From Phallusia mammillata (taxonomy: Eukaryota; Chordata; Ascidiacea; Phlebobranchia; Ascidiidae), in assembly GCA_003260075.1 (NCBI GenBank), contig QLIY01000622.1, forward strand, positions 1-64,000: 64,000 nt of DNA. The letters run 5' to 3'. The position numbers and the translations under genes were made by a program. Below the pieces are notes generated by a model. It was not told the DNA's origin. It was given only the letters and a program-made list of their open reading frames with translations, and searched no databases. Positions within the stretch are counted from its first letter, which is position 1; the number at the start of each line of letters is the position of its first letter. Shown here in pieces: positions 11,537-23,224 of this stretch.

Positions 11537-14317
11537 CTACGAGGTCCATGCGTGGAAAAATATAGAAGGCATGCAATGGTAAGGTAGGGTTGGTTTCATG
11601 CCTAACTTCCTTTTACAACTTGCCGATATTTTGACGATTTCAATAAAAACTTTCTCCTCACAGCAATTCTCATACATAAACTGATAAAGTTTTATTCCAT
11701 GTTTTGAGGCAGCAAGACACTCCCTGTATCGTTGCAACTCAAAAAATAATCGAACAAGATGGAGTGCAACAGTCACAGAATTTTCGATCGACTTCGGACC
11801 ACTTGTGTAAAATGTCATATGAAACGCCTTTTTGGCAAATCTGATTGCATCGTGTTGTTGACCACGACAAACAGTGTGGTTGGATATTACATAATATATC
11901 ACACTGCAAAATTCGAAACAGTCGCTCCCAGCTGGATCTGTTTCACACTCTTTACGAAGTAATTCGGAGTTTTCATGCCAAGCATATTCCAAGAAACTTT
12001 CTGCTTCTGGTGACCGTCCCAATTTAGTCAAGCATTCAAATTTATGGGAAACAAAATTGAGAAGGTTTATCGATCCTTTATTTAAATGGATAACTTTGCT
12101 TTTCCATGATTTATCAAGGTAAGTAAGAGCTTCTTCATATCTCTGCAGTCCGCACAGACTGACACCTTTCAACAAAAATGCAAGATTTAAATTGTAGTCG
12201 TTTGATTCGTGCACGTGTGTATTCCGTCTTATCGATGTCAATGTTTCATTTACCAGAAGGGCATCTTTATAGTAACCCCACTCATTAAGGAATGTGTTGT
12301 AGTCCACCAAAATTTCATGATGTTTGGCACTGTTTAACATTCTAGGAAGTTCCTTTTTCGTTTCATTGTATGCAAGCTCCAAATAATAATGCGATTTTTC
12401 CTTGTTTCCAAGGGCCTTATAGCACCTCCCCATGTCTGCATTGATTTCTATCATTGTTACATACTGCATTCCGTCGGAACGGGCTTCCGATAACATTTCT
12501 AAGTATTCTAATGCTTCATCGTATCTTTCCAGCTGGAATAGGCATCGGTAACATTGTAGTAAGCACCTTCAAAAGGTGTCAATTGAATCCCACTGATCGA
12601 GTTGTTTTAATTGGTTTTCACATGCTTGGAGGCATTTTTCAATATCCCCGCAGTTGTATAAGCATGCCGAGTTTATTACCTGCAATATCTCGCGGCCATT
12701 TTCATTTTTACTGTCGATCGAATCTTTACATTCTCTTACTAACTTTAATGCAAATCTGAATAGGTACATAGTATATGCAAACCATGTGGCTGTTACAGGC
12801 GTTTCTACAAAATCGACAATTTCTTCCGTTTTTCCGTTTTCATAACATTCAACAACATAGTCCTGAAGGGATGATGCAATGTTTAATCCATCTACAATTG
12901 CTCTGTTTCCTATATTGTTTATGAATTCTTCCATAGTTGAGGGCTGACCGAAATGCGTACGCTGATGTAGAATGTCATTGTGACCTACAGTCTTACTGTA
13001 CCACCTTAAACGCATTTCATATGCAACTGCCAACGAAAATTGAAGTTTGCCATGCAAAGACTCATCCATAATTCCACGATCCCTCAATTCGTCAAGGATA
13101 CCAAAACAGTTGTACGTTTTACAGTTGTACAAATGACCCAGAGGTAAAAGGAAAAGCGAACAACTCCTCAACAGAACACGCTTAATGTCTAATTTCGGAC
13201 GAGAATCTAATCCCAATAACTCGTATTGTTCAAAATCTTTTTCGATAGTTTCCTGTACCCGTTGGTTGAACTTAAAAATCTGATTTAGTTTTTCCTCAAT
13301 TTTTAGATCGAACTCATTGGAAACAGCTGAATCGCCAAATACAAAACAAGTTGTGGTCAACATATCTGCTAAATGATATCCGTTTTTCAAATCCTCTTCA
13401 GTGTCCAAATACTTTACTATCTCACTGACAGGTTTGATAAGCTCAGTTGTCCATGGCTTCTTCTGTGTCTTTGTTTGTTTTACCAATGGGTTCTTGCTAG
13501 ATTGTGGAGCAAATCCATCGGGACAAATTCCACATGGAGTGTATGCGTCATAAAACCAATCTTCTTCTTTGTTTAAGGGATTGTTAAGACATGGAATTGC
13601 CAAGAATCTGAGCAAAGTTTCACCCAAACGAACAAGAATCATTTGAAAAACAGTTGCAAACCATTGGAAATACTTTAAAATAGTATTGTAGTTTATGTCA
13701 TTTTGTATTCCTTGCTCCAATACAATAATGCTCTCGAAGTCAGAATAAGAAGTAACTTCTTTTTTCGCCAACGAACCCATTCCTACCAAAGCAAACTTAG
13801 ACGGTGGCTCCCCCATAATGTTAACAGTGTGTGTGGCAATATAATTCATTAGGTTTTTATACGTTTCCATAACATACTCTTGTATTGTCTTTACTTGTCC
13901 AACTCTTTGCTTCCGCACAATATTAAGCTCTTCACCTTTCAAGTCGTCAGAGATTGGTTTTAGCTCACTAAGTTTAGTTGTTGTGTTTTCACGAAGTACT
14001 TGAATTCGTACTTTGGTTTCTGTAACAGCTATTTTCACCAGCTCTGCATCTGGATTTGCAGCGTCAGCTAAATTCATGATATGCATGCACACGTCATCAA
14101 GATCTTTCCCAATGACATCTGTATTGTCAGGGTGTCTTAACACAGCTGATGTCATTAAAGCAACACTCTGAATGAGACTAATCTTATCTGGACTTTTCTG
14201 TTTGTACACAAGTCCCAACTGATGCAAAGTTTTTGCTGATTCCTTTGGGTTAATTTCTTCTCCATTTGAATAACATTGTTTTTTTAACACGTTTACCAAA
14301 ACAGTTTCTTTCGCCAT
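11537..14317 (-). pseudogene. Nucleotidyltransferase-TPR protein, left copy, with in-frame TGA
   Basis: One reading frame runs from ATG 14317 to the stop at 11537 (926 codons before it) but is cut by a single TGA at 12571-12569. The 582 residues before the TGA contain an N-terminal helical repeat region and a GlnD/DUF294-type nucleotidyltransferase motif (GMGSLAKKEVTSYSDFE, about residues 179-195). After it comes the PCGICPDGFAP...NP...KPWTTELI segment and repeats. The 343 residues after the TGA are TPR-like (e.g. YDEALEYLEML, KSHYYLELAY). The intact copy at 16864-19752 reads straight through this point (LFDVRCFYIKQCYR). So the copy is probably a young pseudogene, or makes a shortened protein. 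A 5' UTR intron is likely: donor after 14739 (GCATCAG|GTAAGA), acceptor near 14421 (TTGTTGCAG), with equivalents in the other copy. An upstream GTG at 14323 is not used as the start because both copies align from MA(K/R)ET. Confidence 0.8.
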
Positions 14318-14739
14318 GGTCACGGTGTTTAGTTTTAATTATAAGAGCATGCGTATAAAGATTGAAAAATACAGACACACTTTTTACTTTTGTAAAACCA
14401 CTCAATCTTGACTCTACAATCCTGCAACAATGAAACGTTAACACTAATATAAATGTTAACATATTTCAGTGCAGTATATTTATTTCTCATGTACTTTGTA
14501 AATGTAAAAGTATCGTGCTATCATCTACTTTGTTATTACAATTTTAAACGTGTCTGCCCACAAAGTCTTGATTTATTATGATGCTAGTAACACGAATGAG
14601 TTTGGCCTGTATGTCACCTATCACCGACCCAAGTCTACTGCACAATGTTGTGTTCATAAAGTTTGCATAACTAGCCTTTTGTCAACTACCTTTAGACACC
14701 TTACTGTGTAATTCGACCAACAAAGGTAGAGTTCTTACC

Positions 14740-16863
14740 TGATGCGCTTTTAAAGTCGCCACAATTGAAACAAACGCTCACAAGCTTACGAAAGGTGACA
14801 CCTATCATGTTCCCTAACTCTGTGCCATGCCGCCTTTACGGACGCTTTAATAACCGTGCTATACTGTCACTGAAATGATTGGTTAGAAAGTGTCGCTTTT
14901 GTGGTTTAAAACTAAAGAAATCGTATCGAGACAAGCACTCAGCAATAGAAGCAAAAGTTTTGTAACGCAAAACGTTTTGTAATCTCTTCACGCTTGAGTA
15001 TCCGCTCACCTACAGAGTGAGAGGTCTGTACTGACCCAGTGGGTAGACAATTGAACACACTCCGTTTATCTGACTCTAATAATTAAACTATCGCTACCTA
15101 AACAAACAACAAGACGCAAAGCTAAATTAACGTTCCCACATTATATTTCAATAAGGCATACCACGAAAGCGCCTCTTGCGGCTAAACACGCAACACAAAA
15201 GTCACCGCGCCACGAATCAACTGTGAGATATCAATTCCAATGCGTACTCTGGTCACTCTTGCGCTGTTATGGTAACTCTAGGTAACTTTAGATAACTGAT
15301 TTTAAGTCTAAAATACGTCTATATTTATAGCGTTCAGGTCATATCTCGTTATCACCGGCATAGTCGTAAAACGTACGCCCGAGAAGATTAACTGTGTTCT
15401 AAACCGTAATTATACTTTAAATCGCTTATAGAATTGTCAAGTGTAACATGGCTGGAAGCAGTTTAAGACATTGCTTCACGTTAACACGTAAGGGGACGAT
15501 AAAACGATAGCCTTAAGCAGTAATTGACCGATGCATTAATAAGTAAAACAGGTTTCAACAGTTTTAACAGCCGGTCAAGCTTTTGTGTAGAAAAAGGCGA
15601 GTTATGAACGGGGTTGACCGTGATGATATGACACGACAATTACACGAATTAAAATGTTTTGAATTAAAAAGTCCAAAGTCCGATGTATTTTGAATTAAAA
15701 GTCCAAAGGCCGATACAGGTCTTTCTAAAGCTCGTTACAGTTGATCGCGGATCAATGCTTTGGTGTTGAGTTGCTTCGCTACGCGTCCCTATACAGCGGA
15801 CTGTCCAACTTGTACACGCTGCCGTGCCAATTTTTGTTCAACAATTCCACCTAGTGCCAACGCTTGATTTAATAAATTCCTAGCAAACTTTTTTCAAACT
15901 TAACACTGCCTTTCTGGCAATTTTGTATTGGGAATTCATGTTCTATTACCTAAACAGCTTTCCGCCGCTTTTTAGAGGCAGTGACTTAAATTAATTGTTA
16001 CGTATTACTGAGTTGGTTTAATTAATTGTTACGTATTTATATTGAGTTGGTTTAATAAAACGCATGGAACATGCGTTTTTTGTTCGGCATATAAGCCATT
16101 AATACTTGTAAAGACTGGCTGATTTCTACACGCTTAAGACTTGCTACGAATCTGTGGTCCCTTGGAAGGTTTACGAGTGATTGCCATCCCAGCTAAGTGC
16201 ATAGACTAAAGCTTGAGTTAGTTATTGAAATTCGGTCACTCCTACAAATTCGTTCACTCGTGCAAAGTTCACTCGTGCAAATTTAGTTTGAAAAATGTCG
16301 CGTGGTACATTTGGATACCCTTGCAATATACAGACTCACGCAAATGTGGTTATGGGTTCTGCTTTAAACAGTTGTTGAGAAAACCTGACGCCCTTATACC
16401 CTGGTGTTGATTTTACCTTTAATTTCCTGCTGACAAATTTTCGTCAGTGTGTTATAATTGAGTTCATAAACCTTGTTTGTCCTGACAAATTAAACGTTTT
16501 GTTTGTCCTGACAAATTAAACTTTTCCAACAAACACAATCAAACAATTCTATCACCAACAGTTAAAGTACATTTACAATTAAAACAGTGATTGTAAATAA
16601 CCAACGGTTATTAGTAAGGAACGGCACTAAACAAAGTATAAAGGATGAGGGTTGAATAAACGTTTACAATACAAAAAGGCAAAACAGTATAGTGTTACAA
16701 GATTGTCTTCTCATAACGTGTAACATTATGTTCTTTTATAAAACAGAAATCGCGGTTTCTTTGTTAAAGTTCTCTTTTTGTGAAACGCAGCAACGCAAGC
16801 TTTCGAGTCACAATTCCTATGTCACGTATTACGCTTATTAACTGTATGAAACGATACAACAGC
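14740..16863. other. Intergenic between the two nucleotidyltransferase-TPR copies
   Basis: The stretch is alignable in patches with 20136-20860 upstream of the other copy (e.g. TGTGTAATTCG.CCAACAAAGG and TGACAAATTAAACG). The duplication therefore took promoter DNA with it. Short tandem repeats occur: about 31-35 bp twice at 15989-16056 (TTAATTGTTACGTATT...GAGTTGGTTTA), TTCACTCGTGCAAA at about 16250-16280, and 25 bp twice at 16474-16523 (TTTGTCCTGACAAATTAAAC). No gene is seen. Confidence 0.5.
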
Positions 16864-19752
16864 TTATACAAGATATTTTTCGTACTTAGCAAGTTCCGGG
16901 GGCATACATGCCTGTGCATAGTGAAACATGGAGGGAGTGTGATGGAATGGAACAATTGGCCCGGACTTCAACCCACAAAGTTCAGACACCTTAAAGATTT
17001 TGACAAATTTTTCTTCCAGGTGACAATTCTCATACACAAACTGACAAAGTTTTATTCCATGTTTTACGGCAGCACGACATTCATCGTGACGTCGTAGCTG
17101 ACGTAAGATGTCTATTAGTAACCATATAACACTTACGGACTTTTCGGTTGATTTGAGCTTACTGGAATGAAATAACGTATGAAACGACTTTTTGGCAAAC
17201 ACAATTGCATCAGTGGGTTGATTTAAAGAAAGGAAGTATGCAGAAATCTCACCATAGACAAAACTGCAGAACTCAGAATACTCTGTCCATGATAGCATTT
17301 CTAAATTCTCCTGGAGAAACAAATCCCTCTTGTTATGCCAAACAAATTTCAAGACACTTTCTGCTTCCGATGTCCGGGCTAATTTTATCAAACACTCAAC
17401 TTTGCGTATAACATGGTTAAGATTGTGATCCATTTTCGTGGATTTACCGATAGTTTTACATTTCCATGATTTGTCAATATAAACAAGAGCTTCTTTATAT
17501 CTTCTAAGGCCCAGGAGATTGTCACCTTTAGCCAGAAACGCTGCATACAAATTAAAGTCGGTTTCTTCATCTACATGCATTTTTCGTCTTTCAAATATTA
17601 ATTCCTCATTTACCAAAAGGGCATCGTTGTGGCAACCCAAATCTGTAAGACAGTCACCGTAGTCAATCAACAGTTCTTCATATCTGTGGCTGCTTAACAA
17701 TTTGCGAGGTTCTTTTTTTGCTTCGTTGTATGCAAGCTCCAAGTAATGCTGTGCCTTTTTAGGTTCATTAAGTCGAAAATAGCTCTTACCCACGCTTGCG
17801 TTGATTTCCGCCGTTGTTACAGTCTCCATATTATGAGAATGAAGTTTAGATAACATTCTTGTAAGTTCTAATGCTTCCTCGTGCTTTTCCAAGTACATTA
17901 AACTTCGGTAGCATTGCTTTATATAAAAACAACGGACGTCGAATAATTCAGGCGAATTTAGTCTTGGTATTTCGTCTCTACAAACTTTGATGCATTTTAT
18001 GGCATCGCCACAATGAAGCAAACATACCACTTGCGATAAATGCAAAACACGCCAGTCTTCTGCATTGATAGTCTTGGGAGACTTCATGCATTCATCTATT
18101 AGGCCTAATGCAAATTTGTAGAGATACAACATTCTTGCCACCCATACTGCCATATATAGCGTTTCCTCAAAGTCAATTGTTTCTTTAGTTTCCTCTTCTT
18201 CGAGACATTTAACAACATATTTTTGGAGCGATGCTGAAATGTTCAATCCATCTACAACCGCCTTTTTTCCCATGTCTCCAGTAAGCTTCTCCATACCCGA
18301 TGGTTGAATGAGTTGCATTGGTTGATGCAAAATGTCATTTTGGCCTAAAGTTTTGCTGTACCACCTTAAACGCATTTCACATGCAACTGCCAACGAAAAT
18401 TGAAGTTTATAATGCAACGTCTTATTCATAATACCACGATCCATCAGTTCTTTAAGGATTTTTGAACAAGTAAAGGCGTTACATTTATGCAGACTCCCCA
18501 AAGCAAAAATGAAAAGCGAACAACTCCTCAGTGCCACACGTTTTACATCTACTCTATCAACTAAACCATTGGCTCCTACTTGGAATAGTTCAAAATCTTG
18601 CCCGATATTCAGTTCTACTCTTTGGTTGAACTTAGTTATCTCTTTTAGCTTTTGTTTAATTTGGGAATCAAACTCCTCCGAAACAGCAGAATCGCCGAAT
18701 ACAAAACAAGTTGTGGTCAACATATCTGCTAAATGATATCCGTTTTTCAAATCCTCTTCCGTTTCCAAGTACTTTACCATCTCACTGACTGGTTTAATAA
18801 GCTCAGTTGTCCAAGGCTTGTTCTGTGTCTTTGTTTGTCTTCCCAATGGATTTTTACTAGCTTGTGGAGCAAATCCATCAGGGCAAATTCCACATGGAGT
18901 GTATGCGTCATAAAACCAATTTTCTTCTTTGTTCGAGGGATTGTTGAGACATGGAATTGCCAAGAATCGCAGTAAAGTTTCGCCGACACGAACCAGTATC
19001 ATTTGAAAAACTGTAGCAAACCATTGAAAATAATGCATAATGGTTTTGTAATCGGGTTGTTTATGAATACCTTCTTGCAACACAATAATGCTCTCGAAGT
19101 CGGAATAAGGGGTGACTTCATTTTTGGCCAAGGAGCCCATTCCCATTAAAGCAAACTCACAAGGCGGTTTCCCCATTATTTCAACAGTACTTTCGGCAAT
19201 ATTACTCATTATTTCAATGTACTTGTCAGTAACATAGTCTTGTACTTCTCTTACTTGTTGAACTCTCCGTCTTCGTATTTTATCAAGCTCATCGCGTTTT
19301 ACGTCGTCAGACATCGGCTTTAGGTCGGTAAGCTTATCTGTTGTGTTTTCTCGAAGTATTTGAATTTCATCTTTGGTTTCGGTAACAGCTTTACTCACCA
19401 GCTCTACATCTGGATTCACAGCGTTAGCCAACGTCATGATATGCATGCACACTGCCACAAGGTTACTTGTATAGTGTTTTGAAATCGCCCATAACATTAA
19501 CAACTTTAGACGTTCTATGACNCACACGTTATCAAGATCTTTTCTTATGTCATCTGCGTTGTCGGGCTGCCTTAACACAGCTGATGTCATCAAAGCAACA
19601 CTCTGAATGAGACTGATCTTATCTGGACTTTTCTGTTTGTACACAAGTCCCAACTGATGTAAAGTTTTTGCTGATTCCTTTGGGTTAATTTCTTCTCCAT
19701 TTGAATAGCATTGTTTCCTTAACAAATCTGCTATATCAGTTTCTCTCGCCAT
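16864..19752 (-). CDS. GlnD/DUF294-type nucleotidyltransferase fused to TPR-like repeats
   Basis: A 962-residue single-exon frame starts at ATG 19752, chosen because the paralogue aligns from the same MA(K/R)ET. The N-terminal 200 residues are helical. The motif GSLAKNEVTPYSDFE at about 206-220 has the GS...D-x-acidic pattern of nucleotidyltransferase-fold enzymes of the GlnD/DUF294 group, but with D-x-E in place of the usual D-x-D. The segment PCGICPDGFAP...NPLGRQ...KPWTTELI (about 287-320) matches the conserved element that follows in that group. Residues about 540-960 are TPR-like pairs (HEEALELTRML, KKAQHYLELAYNEAKKE, YKEALVYIDKSWK). Similar fusions are known, largely uncharacterised, in invertebrate genomes. 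Substrate is unknown; activity is unproven because of D-x-E. A 25-residue insert (77-101) absent from the paralogue includes an ambiguous base at 19522. A 5' UTR intron is suggested by a donor after 20135 (ATTAG|GTGAGG) and an acceptor near 19850 (GTATAG). Confidence 0.88.
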   Translation of the reverse strand: MARETDIADLLRKQCYSNGEEINPKESAKTLHQLGLVYKQKSPDKISLIQSVALMTSAVLRQPDNADDIRKDLDNVXVIERLKLLMLWAISKHYTSNLVAVCMHIMTLANAVNPDVELVSKAVTETKDEIQILRENTTDKLTDLKPMSDDVKRDELDKIRRRRVQQVREVQDYVTDKYIEIMSNIAESTVEIMGKPPCEFALMGMGSLAKNEVTPYSDFESIIVLQEGIHKQPDYKTIMHYFQWFATVFQMILVRVGETLLRFLAIPCLNNPSNKEENWFYDAYTPCGICPDGFAPQASKNPLGRQTKTQNKPWTTELIKPVSEMVKYLETEEDLKNGYHLADMLTTTCFVFGDSAVSEEFDSQIKQKLKEITKFNQRVELNIGQDFELFQVGANGLVDRVDVKRVALRSCSLFIFALGSLHKCNAFTCSKILKELMDRGIMNKTLHYKLQFSLAVACEMRLRWYSKTLGQNDILHQPMQLIQPSGMEKLTGDMGKKAVVDGLNISASLQKYVVKCLEEEETKETIDFEETLYMAVWVARMLYLYKFALGLIDECMKSPKTINAEDWRVLHLSQVVCLLHCGDAIKCIKVCRDEIPRLNSPELFDVRCFYIKQCYRSLMYLEKHEEALELTRMLSKLHSHNMETVTTAEINASVGKSYFRLNEPKKAQHYLELAYNEAKKEPRKLLSSHRYEELLIDYGDCLTDLGCHNDALLVNEELIFERRKMHVDEETDFNLYAAFLAKGDNLLGLRRYKEALVYIDKSWKCKTIGKSTKMDHNLNHVIRKVECLIKLARTSEAESVLKFVWHNKRDLFLQENLEMLSWTEYSEFCSFVYGEISAYFLSLNQPTDAIVFAKKSFHTLFHSSKLKSTEKSVSVIWLLIDILRQLRRHDECRAAVKHGIKLCQFVYENCHLEEKFVKIFKVSELCGLKSGPIVPFHHTPSMFHYAQACMPPELAKYEKYLV

Positions 19753-20135
19753 GGTAACTGTGTCAACTTTCAAACAGCAAGCATAGAAAGATTAAAAAAT
19801 ACAGACTGACATGTCGCTTTAGTGTTTAACAATTCTTAACATTACAATCCTATACACATCCAATACCAAATCTTTAAAAGAAATTAGAATTTTATATAGT
19901 AGAGTTTGTTTCCCTGCTATTTACTTAACTGTTATTGCAAATTTATAGACAACTATCCCACACAATCCTTATTTGTTATAATGCGACTGACGTAATTAAG
20001 TTCGGTCATCTTATCACAAACTCAAACCTTATTGTACAATGCAGTTTTTGTATGCTTTGGTCAACCAGCCTTACGTGTCAACTGTCTTTAGAAGACTGCC
20101 TGTGTAATTCGTCCAACAAAGGTAGAGTCCTCACC

Positions 20136-21243
20136 TAATACAATCGCTTTGCCCTTTCCTATACCTTTAAACCATCGCTGACAAGCTTTCAAAAGGCGAC
20201 GCATATATTGTTTCGTACATCCTCCCCAAACAATACCGATGCTGTGTGTTAAAATACCGCAATGTTTAAAAACGTTTGTTTGAAAGCGTCACATCGCTTC
20301 TGTTGTTTAAAACTAACCTGGCAGATCTGCTCATGTGACTGACACATCATGTACCACGACAAAAGTTTTCGGCTAAGTGATTTGCAAAATATGTTCAATT
20401 AAAGCCAATATTTATTTTCAAATGCACACAACGCTTGCGCCACACTAGAACTAGATACAACAAAACAGTGTCATTTAAAACTTATTTAAAACTATATGCG
20501 TTATGTTACCTAGCACAAACTTAACTCAACACTTTAGCTGTTGAACTACAAGTGTTTGTCTAGTGGCGCAATGTTCTGCGCTAAGTCAAATAAAGGCGAC
20601 ACGAACCACTAGCACACAGCCTCGTGTATTTAAAAAAAATCGGTGCTTTTCTGTTCCGTTGCTTCGCTCTGGGTGCCATTACAGACTCATTTAATCGTAT
20701 TTAAACAGTTGTTGAGAGTGCCCGACGGTAACGCTTATACGTTGATGTTGATTTTACCAACTTTATTTTCGCCAATATGTTTTAATCGGATTTATAAACC
20801 TTGTTAATTCGTCTTGAGTCAAGACTCTTGACAAATTAAACGATTTTTTGTTTACATAACCGCCCCGCACCACTAACTTGTTCCTACAAATCTTTTACCC
20901 AACCCTTGTATGCTGCGGCACAGACGCTTGATGGCTGCGGCACAGCAGTGGAAAAACACTAGCCTTAAGGAAAGTTTATCAGTAAAATGGGCTGCATTTG
21001 GCTTATTTGGCTTACTTTAAGTACATCCAGCTGTTACGAGTTTAAATCACTGGAAGGTTGTTTTCTTAAACGAACACACATTTTATCAATAACAGATGAA
21101 ACGTGACCACTCGTTATAGGAAGTTGCGTGGTCTGTTTTTCATTCATCTGGCACATACTGATAGCATTCATTTTCCACAACAATACCGTTTTTTTATCTT
21201 GATTTGTGCATAAAACTTAGGTTGATCACAAACATTGCTAGAT
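20136..21243. other. Upstream/intergenic DNA of the right nucleotidyltransferase-TPR copy
   Basis: No gene is seen. Parts match 14740-16520, as described for that stretch. A ten-base word pair GACTCTTGAC/GTCTTGAGTC around 20809-20830 forms a short inverted repeat. Confidence 0.45.
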
Positions 21244-21259
21244 ACAAGTGGAGGCAATC

Positions 21260-22092
21260 TTTTTTTTTATTATTATTTTTTTATTACGATAACAAGTAAA
21301 ATGAGAAAGAATACGAACAAGACAAGAAATACGCCAAGTCAAGTACACGACAATCAAAGGCCGGACCACTTACGTAAAAAATCAGGGCGTTTGTTGGTTT
21401 TAATTGCAAGTAGAAACTCCGAGTGTTTTAGCGTTTTTAGAGAATAAATAAATCTTTGCAAAGTTGGTTTGCTTTGCGCGTATTTGCTCTGAAAAATAAC
21501 ATATCGCGCACATAGAAGGATGCAGTTTAGTAACAGTTCTTGGTCATCAGTTCCAAATAAACATAAAATTGCACGAGGTCTAACATCAATTGACAGTTTG
21601 CTCGAAATCCACGCAGTAACATTTTCCCAATACTTTGCAGTTACAGTGCATGAGTAAAAAAGATGTAAAAGGGTTTCTGGAGAATCTTTACAGAAAACGC
21701 ACTGTTGTGAGGGTACTATGCCAACTGTATGTAATTTATCATTAGTTATGATGGCTCTTAAATTCAATTTCATTTGAAAGGCTCTTAATTTTGTTTCTAT
21801 CGTACAAATATAGTTATTAATGTATATGTGTTCCCAGTTTGGTATATTCGTTCCCGTACCCAAATCCCTTTCCCATATTTTCTGTTGGTGGAGGGGTGAT
21901 TCTGTTGTGTAATCTGTTACGTGTAGGTAGGCTTGTTTTACCTCGCTAAATTTGGCGATTGTGTTTAACCAAAATGAGGTCTTTTGAACTTTTTCTTGGC
22001 TGGCATTTTTGTCTAGTTCATCCCAATTCGCTGGGATGGCAGAAACCAGTCTAATAAATTCAATGAATCCTTGATTGGTTAGTGTGAAGTTA
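21260..22092 (-). mobile_element. 5'-truncated LINE retrotransposon with intact ORF end
   Basis: The 16-bp sequence ACAAGTGGAGGCAATC flanks it on both sides (21244-21259 and 22093-22108), a target-site duplication of the size LINEs make. On the minus strand the element ends in an A-rich tail (21300-21260 region). The open frame 22106-21354 (250 codons, its first codons lying in the duplicated target) encodes the C-terminal end of a reverse-transcriptase polyprotein. It has a C-x2-C...H-x4-C zinc knuckle (C136, C139, H148, C153) with the usual ETLLHLFYSC context. Reverse transcriptase and endonuclease parts are missing, so it cannot move by itself. The clean duplication and open frame suggest a fairly recent insertion. 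Confidence 0.9.
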
Positions 22093-22108
22093 ACAAGTGG
22101 AGGCAATC

Positions 22109-23224
22109 GCGAGAAATGTACTGCAAACCGTCTTAGGGCTCCAACTGTCGACCGATGTCCTCACGGTACATACGTCATCGGAGGGCGCTGCACAGACAGC
22201 CATTTCCTAAAGGACCTTTTGTATTTTTCTGGATTGCGAAACGATAGTGCTTTGTTAGGTATACTAGTCTATAGTGTTTGAAAAACATACTGCTAATTTT
22301 TTTGGCCACGGACTACTAGTGTATAGCACATGAATGGGCTACCTACGGCACGCGGCATTGTTACGTACAAAGACAAAATTATTGTGTGCGTGCTAGCCTT
22401 CGGAGTTGAACTGTATTTTAAATGTGGTTGGACCTAATTGTTAGTAACCTAACCAAACCTGTCCAAGGATAAAGTTTTAGCAAGCAGGGACTGTAGTTCA
22501 TTTGATAATTGTACACATTTGCATTAAACAAATACTTCGTTGCAGCCCACACCGGTAATATCAATACAAGCCTGAAACCCGGTCTAAACTCGCATTTTCC
22601 GGTCTCGCGTTCTAAACCCGCATTCATAAAAACAAGGTCCCAAAATGAATGAATGTATGATACAAATAAGTCCTAACGCAGTTCAAACCCCCCACCCGAC
22701 CCTAAAGTTAAGCCCATCCCGACTTACAACTCTCGATTTTAGATAGCTGCATTCCTTCTTGCTTTCGGACAGCTACAGTCCTTATGCTTGAAGTTGAATT
22801 TAATTGTTTTGCTTCAAATTTATGCATGTTTGTTTTCATTTTAAATCATTGTCCTAGCTACTAACCTTAACTTAAAATTTCGCCTCATAGGTGTAATTTG
22901 CATTTCTAGACTAAATTCTGACGGGTTTGCAAACGCAGGTGACCGCGCAAGTTTATCAATGTACAATTCGCAGTTTGAGCCTTGTGCAATCTAGTTATCG
23001 TGTTTAATAAATTTGTAATCAAATAAACATCACCAAAAAGCTGCTGTTTTGCAAATTTGAATGTTTTAGTTGTTCAATGTGACTAAGATAATTCTCAAAT
23101 ACAGCAATATATTTACACAAGTTTATAAACACAACATGTAAGTAAGTTAGTATTACTACATATTCGAACAATGTAAACAAATCATGCAGCTAAATCCAGA
23201 AATTGTTTAACCGGGTAGTTTTCT
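22109..23224. other. Intergenic; cysteine-rich exon-like stretch at its left edge
   Basis: Right of the LINE the plus strand stays open to 22278 and includes a cysteine pattern C-x13-C-x10-C (words CTANRLRAP and CPHGTYVIGGRC). It may be a fragment of an EGF-like or related secreted domain. The rest shows nothing coding. Confidence 0.35.

Noticed and set aside
12454..12759. Plus-strand frames opposite the nucleotidyltransferase-TPR genes (also 13373-13576, 18733-18975)
   Set aside because: They are antisense shadows of conserved coding sequence; the same shadow recurs at both paralogues.
16441..16525. CRISPR-like direct repeat (TTTGTCCTGACAAATTAAAC twice)
   Set aside because: Only two adjacent copies with no spacers, in eukaryotic DNA; a simple tandem repeat.
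19753..19773. Upstream TTG start for the right nucleotidyltransferase-TPR gene (and GTG 14323 for the left)
   Set aside because: The two paralogues align from the ATG at MA(K/R)ET; eukaryotic initiation at TTG/GTG is unlikely.
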